This document shows positions 7,063 to 14,116 of a stretch of 26,305 nucleotides of DNA, piece by piece (position 1 is the stretch's first letter; each line of letters begins with the position of its first letter). This DNA comes from an uncultured Candidatus Altimarinota bacterium (GTDB lineage Bacteria > Patescibacteriota > Gracilibacteria > CAIRYL01), in contig CAMZKZ010000001.1 of the NCBI GenBank assembly GCA_947311645.1, positions 1-26,305 of the forward strand, given 5' to 3'. Below the pieces are notes generated by a model. That model saw only the letters and a list, made by a program, of their open reading frames with translations. It ran no database searches and was not told the DNA's origin. The translations under genes and the position numbers were made by a program.

Positions 7063-8541
7063 ATGGCAAAACAAAAAACAGTAATAAGTTTCGATAAAGT
7101 AGATTTTGAATATAAAGAGAGTGAAAAAGTAATCTTAAATGAGGCATCTTTTTCTATTGCAGAAGGGCAAAAATTTACACTGATGGGGCAAAATGGTGCG
7201 GGGAAAAGTACTATTTTTAAACTCATTACAGGAGAATTAAAACGACAAGATGGAAAAATTAATATTGATCAAAATGCAAGTATTGCGGTGCAACGGCAAA
7301 CTATGGATAAAAAATATAATGAAAAAACAGTACGAGAATTTTTTGAAGCACAGTTTTCTTCTGATGAACCTATTTATGATATTGATAGACGAATAGAAAA
7401 AGCATTGGAAGCGGTTAATTTTTCTACACCATATGATAAATTAATTAAAGATTTTTCTGGGGGGCAACAAGCTCGACTTCTTTTGGCATCAGCATTAATT
7501 CAAGATCCAGATATTTTATTGCTTGATGAGCCAACAAATAATTTAGATGCAGAAGGAATTGGGCATCTTATTGGATTTTTAATGATGTATGAAAAAACAG
7601 TACTTGTTATTTCTCATGATTCAGATTTTTTAAATTTATTTACCGATGGAGTTTTGTATTTAGATGTTCATTCGAAAACAGTACAAAAATATATGGGAGA
7701 TTATCATTCTGTAGTAGATGAAATTGAAGCACAACGAAAACGAGAAGAAATGAAAAATGCACGATTGTTAAAAGAGATTCAGGCAAAAAAAGAAAAGGCA
7801 AATGTTTTTGCACATAAAGGAGGAAAATTGAGAGCTGTTGCAAAACGCATGCGAGAAGTAGCAAGTGATGCAGAAGATAATATGGTAGAAGTACGAAAAG
7901 AAGATAAAACAATAAAAGATTTTGAAATTCCGTTACAAGAAGGAACTTCTGGATTATTTATGGAAATTACAAAATTACAAATCATGAAAAATCATGAATT
8001 GTTTGATAAAGAAGTCTCTGTTGAAATTCGAAAAAATGATCATTTGTTACTTTCTGGTCCAAATGGAATTGGGAAAACAACATTATTGCGAACTCTTTCA
8101 AAAGGAACGCAAGATGGAATATTTTTAAATCCAGATGTAAAAATTGGGTATTATACACAAGATTTTTCAAATTTAGATTTTAATGCAACAGTAAGAGAAA
8201 CGCTTATAGATGCTATTGATGAAGCAACATTTGAAGGAAAAAATATTGAAGAGTTTATGAGAAAAATAGCTTCTGGGTTTTTGATTAATGGAGAAATTAT
8301 TAATTCGAAGGTTGGGTCGTTATCAGAAGGGCAAAAGGGGCTTGTTGCATTTTGCCGATTGGTACTGATGAAGCCAGGACTTTTAATTTTAGATGAGCCA
8401 ACAAATCATATAAATTTTAGACATATTCCAGTTATTGCAAAAGCATTAGATGCATTTAAAGGGGGAATGATTTTGATTTCACATGTAGATGATTTTGTTG
8501 CACAAGTACGAATTGATAAATATTTAGATTTAGGGAAATAG
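7063..8541 (+). CDS. ABC-F family ATPase
   Basis: This 492-residue soluble protein has two ABC nucleotide-binding domains and no membrane segments, the arrangement of ABC-F proteins. Members bind the ribosome (translation factors such as EttA, or antibiotic-protection proteins). Domain 1 has Walker A GQNGAGKST (42-50), signature SGGQQ (132-136), Walker B ILLLDEPTN (151-159) and an ISHD switch. Domain 2 has GPNGIGKTT (332-340), the divergent signature LSEGQ (420-424) and LLILDEPTN (440-448). Both Walker B glutamates are present. A charged helical linker (about 210-290) joins the domains as in the family. It is shorter than most ABC-F proteins and has no long C-terminal tail. Whether it protects from an antibiotic or acts in normal translation cannot be told. 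Its stop at 8541 lies two bases before the transposase remnant. Confidence 0.92.
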   Translation: MAKQKTVISFDKVDFEYKESEKVILNEASFSIAEGQKFTLMGQNGAGKSTIFKLITGELKRQDGKINIDQNASIAVQRQTMDKKYNEKTVREFFEAQFSSDEPIYDIDRRIEKALEAVNFSTPYDKLIKDFSGGQQARLLLASALIQDPDILLLDEPTNNLDAEGIGHLIGFLMMYEKTVLVISHDSDFLNLFTDGVLYLDVHSKTVQKYMGDYHSVVDEIEAQRKREEMKNARLLKEIQAKKEKANVFAHKGGKLRAVAKRMREVASDAEDNMVEVRKEDKTIKDFEIPLQEGTSGLFMEITKLQIMKNHELFDKEVSVEIRKNDHLLLSGPNGIGKTTLLRTLSKGTQDGIFLNPDVKIGYYTQDFSNLDFNATVRETLIDAIDEATFEGKNIEEFMRKIASGFLINGEIINSKVGSLSEGQKGLVAFCRLVLMKPGLLILDEPTNHINFRHIPVIAKALDAFKGGMILISHVDDFVAQVRIDKYLDLGK

Positions 8542-8543
8542 AT

Positions 8544-8825
8544 TTGTATTGTGGTAGGGTGCAAGGTCGCTATGTTTTGGTAAGGTACAACGATTGTTGT
8601 ACACTGCAGAACAGGAACATGGAAAAAATACCAAAAATAATAAGCCAGTATAAATCGCCAATTACCAGAAACGGAAAACGCTTTTTCCAAAATTTGGAAT
8701 TTGCATGGCAACGCTCATATCATAATAGAATTATTCGTGATGAAAAAGAACGAGAAAATATCAGAGAATATATTTTATATAATCCTTTAAATTGGGCTCT
8801 TGATGCAGAAAATAAAAAAAATTAA
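8544..8825 (+). pseudogene. C-terminal remnant of a REP-associated (IS200-like Y1) transposase
   Basis: The frame ends in a segment typical of REP-associated tyrosine transposases: PKIISQYKS, then WQRSYHNRIIRDEKE, then IREYILYNPLNW. In intact genes of this family the stretch follows a catalytic domain carrying the HUH motif. Here everything upstream of roughly the last 75 residues is missing, the HUH motif is absent, and the frame abuts the stop of the ABC-F gene. The segment before the ATG at 8619 is probably degraded family sequence rather than a real start. It is likely inactive. Its final 23 bases overlap the start of the acyltransferase gene in another frame. An alternative, a small expressed protein from 8619, is less likely. 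Confidence 0.7.
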
Positions 8826-9900
8826 AGGTCTTGATATGTTTCGTGGAGTAGCAGCACTTATGGTGTTGTTATTTCATTTTTATACATTTTATTTTTCTGA
8901 ATTACATGAAATTTCTTCTCTTTTTTCTGTATTGAATATTGGGCATATTGGGGTAGATTTATTTTTTGTGTTATCTGGATTTTTAATAACGCTTTCTTTG
9001 TGGAATTCAAAAAGTTTTTCTCATTTTTTTTTGAAACGAATAAAGAGAATTGCACCGCTCGCTATTGCTACAACTCTTATTTTTTGGGGAGTTCAAACAG
9101 ATTTTTCAGGAATAACATTCTTTGCTCTTACTGATTTATTTTCTCATCTATTTTTTGTAAATGGGTTTTTCCCGCAGTTTTATTCAACTATAAATCCTGT
9201 AACATGGAGTATTTCTATAGAAATGGCATTTTATATTCTTTTGCCCGTGGTATGGCTAATAGTAGCAAAAAAAAATATGAAAAAGTTTTTTACCATTTTT
9301 TCTGTGTTAGTCTGTGCAAGTTTTTTGTATAGAACTTTTTTGTTTTATTATTTTCAAGAAAATCCAGAAATAGACTTTCATCTCAAAATAATATATTCAG
9401 AACAATTATGGGGGAGGATAGATCAATTTTTTATAGGAATAATATTGGCATATGTGTATACAAACAATAATATTCAAAATATTCAAATAACAAGAAATAT
9501 TACAATGAGAGCAATTCTCTCTATTTCTAGTATTGTATTGTTTTTTTCGAGTTATTTATTTTTTATATATCAGTCAAATTTTAGAAATATTTTGGTATTG
9601 CAAGTGTTTTTGCATACGGCTACCGCACTTGGATTTTCAGGGGTATTATATGGTTTTCTTGAAGCAAGAAATGATGGATTTATAAAAAATAATTGTATTG
9701 CACGATTGTTATCGTGGTTTGGGACAATTTCATATGGAATATATATATTTCATTTTGCGGTTATTTCACTTGTATATAAAAAGTTTGAATTTTTTAAGAG
9801 TATTGGAATTTCAGTTGGATTACAGTTTTTATTAATAAGCGTGATTACGACTGTATTGTCGTATCTGTCGTATCATTATTTTGAGAAAAGATTTTTGTAA
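8803..9900 (+). CDS. Acyltransferase family 3 membrane protein
   Basis: This 365-residue integral membrane protein belongs to the OafA/acyltransferase 3 family, which transfers acyl groups (often acetyl) to sugars of surface polysaccharides or other envelope molecules. The family's opening is clear: KGLDMFRGVAALMVLLFHF, with the conserved Arg14 and catalytic His25. It is followed by FFVLSGFLIT and WSISIEMAFYILLP, and about ten hydrophobic segments are visible. It ends in the usual SYHYFEKRFL. The ATG at 8803 is preferred over a TTG three bases earlier; it falls inside the 3' end of the transposase remnant. The 3' end overlaps the converging pabB-like gene by 56 bp. The acceptor molecule is unknown. 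No polysaccharide cluster is nearby. Confidence 0.9.
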   Translation: MQKIKKIKGLDMFRGVAALMVLLFHFYTFYFSELHEISSLFSVLNIGHIGVDLFFVLSGFLITLSLWNSKSFSHFFLKRIKRIAPLAIATTLIFWGVQTDFSGITFFALTDLFSHLFFVNGFFPQFYSTINPVTWSISIEMAFYILLPVVWLIVAKKNMKKFFTIFSVLVCASFLYRTFLFYYFQENPEIDFHLKIIYSEQLWGRIDQFFIGIILAYVYTNNNIQNIQITRNITMRAILSISSIVLFFSSYLFFIYQSNFRNILVLQVFLHTATALGFSGVLYGFLEARNDGFIKNNCIARLLSWFGTISYGIYIFHFAVISLVYKKFEFFKSIGISVGLQFLLISVITTVLSYLSYHYFEKRFL

Positions 9901-11293
9901 TTCCTGCCCACTTGTGCAAACTTTCTTCATATTCATTTTCTGCATTTGCATCATAGACAATTCCACCACCAGCACGCCCATATAATTCATTGTCTGTTTG
10001 TTCAAGTGTTCGAATTAAAATATTAAAATCGGCTGTTCCGTGTAAAGAAAAATATCCTACAGAGCCACAATAATACCCACGATTTCGAATTTCTTCGCGT
10101 TCTAATATTTTTATAGTTTCTTGTTTTGGTGTTCCTGTGATAGTTCCTCCAGGAAACAAAGCAGAAAATACATCAAACGCAGACTTATTTTCGGGTAATT
10201 GTGCTTCTATATCTGTTACAAGATGCATGACCGTTTCGTATTTTTCAACTCGTGCAAATTCTGTAACTTCTACACTTCCAAATTCTGCAACTTTTCCAAA
10301 ATCGTTTCGAAGAAGGTCTACAATCATAGAATGTTCGGCAATTTCTTTTTCAGAAGTTTTAAGTTCATTTTCCAATTGTTCGTCTTGTGTTCTATTTTTT
10401 GTTAATTTTCTGGTTCCTGCAATGGGTTGTGTGAAAATTTTTCTTTTTGTATCAAGTGAAAATAACCGTTCTGGACTGCATGAAATAATAGATTTTTTTA
10501 TCTTTTTATTATTCTTATTCTGCTCCCATTCTAAGAAACACATCATTGGTGCAGGGTTTTTAATTGTTGCATGTTTAAAAATATCAAAGGCTGATACTTC
10601 GTTTGGTTTATTTGCAGTGAATCCTTGTGATAAATTTATTTGAAAACTCTTTCCCTGTATAATTTCTTTTTGAATAGTCTGAAACGATTTAAAATAGTGT
10701 TCTTTTGAAATAATATTTTTGAATGTTATATTTTCTAATAGATGATTATTTTGTTCTTTTTTCTCGAGTTCTGTTGCGAGTGTTTTTGTGCGTTTTCTTG
10801 AGAGTCGTTGTATTTGCAGGAGAATTCTTTGAGAATATTGTTCCCAAAAACTTTTCGTATTGAACCACCCACAAATTAATATTTCTTTTTTTTTATGATC
10901 AAAAACAAGAAATACATCGGAAAAAGCAAAATATGCAGTGTTTTGTTGCGTATTATTTTGTAATGCGTAATCATAGCTAAATGCAGCAATTAATCCTCCA
11001 CAATATGGAATATTAAGTGTAAACGATTCTAAATTATAGTGTTTTTGTTTTGTTTTAAAGTATTTTTCTACATTTTTTAGAGTAGAAAAGGTATTGTGAA
11101 TATTGTTTTCTTCTCGTAATTCTGTATGGGTATCAAGCGGTAAAAATGAATATTGTCCTGTTTGTGTTCCTGAGTATAATAATTCTTTGCAGAGAGTTTG
11201 TGCATGGAAAAATTCATATACATGCAGTGGAGAAATATAGAGATTTGTAGAATCTTTCGTTGTTGCTGGTATGAAATAAAATTGTTTTTGCAT
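9845..11293 (-). CDS. pabB: Chorismate-using enzyme, aminodeoxychorismate synthase component I type
   Basis: The 482-residue protein has the chorismate-binding fold shared by PabB, TrpE and relatives. Motifs are SFQINLSQGF (216-225), the active-site PIAGT (290-294), EHSMIVDLLRNDFG (320-333) and PGGTITGTPK (381-390), ending with EYEESLHKWAGI. PabB, with the amidotransferase PabA, converts chorismate to aminodeoxychorismate for folate. TrpE makes anthranilate for tryptophan. PIAGT rather than PIKGT is typical of TrpE but also occurs in a noncanonical class of PabB, so the motif does not decide. The PabB call rests on overall similarity and the lack of trp neighbours. No amidotransferase or pabC is present here. 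It lies 32 bp downstream of the PEGA-like gene and overlaps the converging acyltransferase gene at its 3' end. Confidence 0.75.
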   Translation of the reverse strand: MQKQFYFIPATTKDSTNLYISPLHVYEFFHAQTLCKELLYSGTQTGQYSFLPLDTHTELREENNIHNTFSTLKNVEKYFKTKQKHYNLESFTLNIPYCGGLIAAFSYDYALQNNTQQNTAYFAFSDVFLVFDHKKKEILICGWFNTKSFWEQYSQRILLQIQRLSRKRTKTLATELEKKEQNNHLLENITFKNIISKEHYFKSFQTIQKEIIQGKSFQINLSQGFTANKPNEVSAFDIFKHATIKNPAPMMCFLEWEQNKNNKKIKKSIISCSPERLFSLDTKRKIFTQPIAGTRKLTKNRTQDEQLENELKTSEKEIAEHSMIVDLLRNDFGKVAEFGSVEVTEFARVEKYETVMHLVTDIEAQLPENKSAFDVFSALFPGGTITGTPKQETIKILEREEIRNRGYYCGSVGYFSLHGTADFNILIRTLEQTDNELYGRAGGGIVYDANAENEYEESLHKWAGITKIFSQNNDTTDTTIQS

Positions 11294-11325
11294 AGTAATT
11301 CTATGAGTAAAATATTTTAAAAAAA

Positions 11326-12375
11326 TTAAAAAGTAACAGTGTAGGCTGTTTTATCTTTTAAAAAAATTGTTATGGTGTTGGTATTTATACATTCGATATG
11401 AGAAATATCATATATATGCAGGTTTGCTAATACTGTTTTTTCGATTGCGGTATTGAGTGATAAATTTTCTGCGGTGTATACAGAAATATCGTTATTTGTT
11501 TTAGAAAGTGGAGGGTGTGCAATGAATATAATTTTTTGTGAAGAATTCACACAAGAAAGATGTATTTTTGGTGCCAAAGAAGTATTGTTTTCAAGTATGT
11601 ATTCAGAAGGTTCGTTTATTTTTTTGAGGTATAGATTGGTATCGTTTCTATATGTAAAGAGATAGTCTCCGGTATTTTGAGGAAAAAATGCAGAAATTTT
11701 TTTATTCTCTTTTGGAAGAAGACTTGGTTCTGTTGTTTTATTTTGTGTATTAAATTGAATAATTTTTTCTGGAGAAGCAATAAATATATTTCGTCCTATT
11801 TCATCGCTTGAAACATATATTTTGCTTTCTTGTGGAGCAGAAAATAGTGGTGTGTTTTTGTATACGACGCTCTCTGTATTTTTTTGTGTTTTTTGTATAG
11901 AAAAATTTTGAATATTTGCTGAAAGTATTGAGTTTTGTAGTGGGAAAAATACTCCTTTTGAAGGAGTATATGCGGTTGGGGTTATTGTTATGCGGTTTGG
12001 AGTGAGTTTAAAAAATATTTCATGATGAGATTGCAGTTTAATATCAACAGATTGAACCTCTGTAAAAAAACCATTTTTTTGAATAAAAATTTGGTGTTGA
12101 AAAGGAGAGAGCGTTATAACGCATTTTGTTGTTTTGCATTCAATAAAATTTTCCTCAGGAAGATTTGTAGGGTCTCCATCAATAATAATTTTTGTATCTG
12201 GTTCATTTATATAAAGAGTGAGTGTTCCAAAATAAAAAAATTCTCGAAAAATAATATAACTTCCAGAAAGGAGAATAAATCCAATTATAAAGTGAAGAGC
12301 GTATCTCTTTATAAAATCTATAGAATCGAGAATGAAGTAATACATATTTCCTATTAGATTTGTAAAAAAATTCAT
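11326..12375 (-). CDS. Membrane-anchored protein with PEGA-like domain
   Basis: This 349-residue protein has a short cytoplasmic start, one transmembrane helix at about residues 25-43 and a large beta-rich outer part. Residues about 50-125 resemble a PEGA domain: a strand, a short loop with Asp-Gly-Asp-Pro, a segment with two Cys six residues apart, and a strand ending in a KLTP-like motif. PEGA domains are common in surface and sensor proteins. Residues about 165-349 contain repeated strands, with Lys/Ser-Asp turns reminiscent of a beta-propeller of low similarity. The exact function is unknown. It precedes the pabB-like gene on the same strand with a 32-bp gap, yet no shared role is obvious. 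A TATATT hexamer lies exactly six bases before the ATG, compatible with a leaderless mRNA. Confidence 0.75.
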   Translation of the reverse strand: MNFFTNLIGNMYYFILDSIDFIKRYALHFIIGFILLSGSYIIFREFFYFGTLTLYINEPDTKIIIDGDPTNLPEENFIECKTTKCVITLSPFQHQIFIQKNGFFTEVQSVDIKLQSHHEIFFKLTPNRITITPTAYTPSKGVFFPLQNSILSANIQNFSIQKTQKNTESVVYKNTPLFSAPQESKIYVSSDEIGRNIFIASPEKIIQFNTQNKTTEPSLLPKENKKISAFFPQNTGDYLFTYRNDTNLYLKKINEPSEYILENNTSLAPKIHLSCVNSSQKIIFIAHPPLSKTNNDISVYTAENLSLNTAIEKTVLANLHIYDISHIECINTNTITIFLKDKTAYTVTF

Positions 12376-12489
12376 GAAATAAATATAGGGAGAAGGTAAG
12401 ATAAATATGTTTATATTATCATATCAGTTTTTGTTTTAATATATATTTTGTTACAGTATGTGTAATTCATTTTTATAACGCTATAATTT

Positions 12490-13071
12490 ATGACAAAAAA
12501 AGAGGTAAGTATTCGGTGGCATTCACGAGCTGGTCTTGGAGCAATAACAGCAGCAAATGCATTATGTGAGGTAATTGGGAAATATACAGAGTATCATGCT
12601 CAGTCGTTTCCAGATTTTGGATCGGAAAAACGAGGAGCTCCTGTTTCTGCTTATAATCGATTTTCTATAGAAAAAATTGTTGAAACGCATCATGTAGAAA
12701 ATCCCAATATTGCATTATTGCTCGATACTACATTGATAAATCCAACAGAGCTTGACTATTCAGATATTATTGAAGGAATTTCTGATGATTTATTAATTAA
12801 TACGGCACAAAAACGAACACAATTTTCTGATATATTTTCTGGAAATGTATGGCATCTTGATGCAACGGCTATTTCAAAAGAAACAATTGGTCGAAATATT
12901 CCAAATGTTCCAATGCTTGGAGCGTTAATTAAAGTATCTGGGCTCACGGATATTGAAACATTTGCTCAGCATTTGGCAACTTTTTTAGGAAAAGTATTTC
13001 CACAAAATATTGTAGATGGAAATATTTCTGCTCTTCGACAAGGGTATGAAAGTGTAGTACTGGTACGATAG
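12490..13071 (+). CDS. porG: Pyruvate:ferredoxin oxidoreductase gamma subunit (2-oxoacid oxidoreductase family)
   Basis: This 193-residue protein matches the gamma domain of 2-oxoacid:ferredoxin oxidoreductases. These decarboxylate pyruvate or related oxoacids to acyl-CoA and pass electrons to ferredoxin. Key stretches are RWHSRAGLG (9-17), where the family usually has HGRGGQG, then SFPDFGSEKRGAPVSAYNR (39-57), and a C-terminal VPMLGALIKVSGL followed by FPQNIVDGN. Length is normal for a separate gamma subunit. The thiamine-binding, substrate and ferredoxin subunits are not in this window, so it must work with proteins encoded elsewhere. It heads a three-gene plus-strand run (VF530 protein, membrane protein). 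TATAAC and TATAAT elements lie 10 and 2 bases before the ATG. Pyruvate is the default substrate; indolepyruvate or another oxoacid is possible. Confidence 0.85.
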   Translation: MTKKEVSIRWHSRAGLGAITAANALCEVIGKYTEYHAQSFPDFGSEKRGAPVSAYNRFSIEKIVETHHVENPNIALLLDTTLINPTELDYSDIIEGISDDLLINTAQKRTQFSDIFSGNVWHLDATAISKETIGRNIPNVPMLGALIKVSGLTDIETFAQHLATFLGKVFPQNIVDGNISALRQGYESVVLVR

Positions 13072-13111
13072 GTATACTTTTTTAGAAAAATACATATAAA
13101 AAATATATATT

Positions 13112-13342
13112 ATGAATGCAACAGAAAATAATAATCAGAATAATCCGCTTCAAAACATTACACTTAAAATGATTTTAGAGGATTTTGAAGACACTCTTGG
13201 ATTTGAGTATTTAGCAAAGCATGTAAAGGTTCGATGTTTTATGTTTGACCCCACAATTTCATCTGCTCTTAAGTTTTTGCGAAAAACTCCATGGGCAAGA
13301 GAAAAAGTTGAAAAGCTATGGGTGCAAAATTTTGCACAGTAG
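13112..13342 (+). CDS. VF530 (DUF2132) family small protein
   Basis: The 76-residue product matches the VF530 family almost end to end: NPLQNITLKMILEDF, then GFEYLAKHVKVRCFMFDP, then SALKFLRKTPWAREKVE. These small helical proteins have been described as DNA-binding on structural grounds, but their cellular role is unclear. The first dozen residues, rich in Asn and Gln, are a variable lead-in. It lies 40 bp after porG and 29 bp before an unknown membrane protein, so a common transcript is likely. The start ATG has only AT-rich sequence upstream. Confidence 0.85.
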   Translation: MNATENNNQNNPLQNITLKMILEDFEDTLGFEYLAKHVKVRCFMFDPTISSALKFLRKTPWAREKVEKLWVQNFAQ

Positions 13343-13371
13343 CAGTGTTGTTATTACTAATGTAAATATTT

Positions 13372-14091
13372 ATGAAAAAAGAGATTATTTCAGAAGGTTT
13401 TATTTCTGGGAATATTAGCACTATTCTTGTATTGGGTGGGTTGTTGTTATTGCTTGTGGTGCTTATTTTTTGGCTCAAGAAAAAACGAGAACAAAATGAA
13501 AAACGAACAATTTTGCAAAAAGTTGTTGATGCAGTATTGCTTCCAGTAAATTTTGGAGCATTGTTTTTAGAAAATCGTAAAATTTCACAGTTGCCATTTT
13601 ATTACCGATGGTTTTTAAAATTTGTACAATTTACAGCACAAATTCATTATTTTCATTTTTTGCCAAAGGCAATTATTGCACTTATTGCAGAATGGGTTAT
13701 TTTTTATTTTACAGGGCAAGATGTGTTAACCGCTATTGTATTTTCATGGAGTATTTTATTCCTGATTATTATGTCTCTTGTTGAAGGAAAAAATGGGGAA
13801 ATGAATGAGGATACTATTATTTTTGCAAATAAGTTATTTTTGTATACGGTATCTATGTTGACCATTTTCACACTTATTTCATATTTTTTCTTATGGGAAA
13901 AGGGAATGAGTAATTATTTTGTTTCTCCATTTTTTATGTTTATGGGAGAAATGGCACATAAATTTAATGAATTATTATTGTTGTTGTTTCAATTATTTAT
14001 GGATTCGTCTGTAATGGTAAAATCTGGAATTTTATTTATTCTTATATTTTATATTGGAGCATCTCTTTATTCGAGTAAAAAAACTCGGTAA
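13372..14091 (+). CDS. Unknown multi-pass membrane protein
   Basis: The 239-residue protein has five or six hydrophobic segments: about 16-34, 98-114, 119-137, 153-174, possibly 183-208, and 217-233. Basic residues follow the first segment (KKKRE at 36-40), suggesting an outside N-terminus by the positive-inside rule. The 35-95 region is a cytoplasmic loop with aromatic residues. No catalytic motif or known family is recognised. It is the last gene of the porG run and ends 25 bp from the converging fumarase gene. No terminator hairpin is evident between them. Confidence 0.75.
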   Translation: MKKEIISEGFISGNISTILVLGGLLLLLVVLIFWLKKKREQNEKRTILQKVVDAVLLPVNFGALFLENRKISQLPFYYRWFLKFVQFTAQIHYFHFLPKAIIALIAEWVIFYFTGQDVLTAIVFSWSILFLIIMSLVEGKNGEMNEDTIIFANKLFLYTVSMLTIFTLISYFFLWEKGMSNYFVSPFFMFMGEMAHKFNELLLLLFQLFMDSSVMVKSGILFILIFYIGASLYSSKKTR

Positions 14092-14116
14092 CAACATGTA
14101 TTGTATAAAATAATAG

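Noticed and set aside
10137..10643. 168-codon plus-strand open frame opposite the pabB-like gene
   Set aside because: The minus-strand protein has clear family motifs across this stretch, so this is a shadow.
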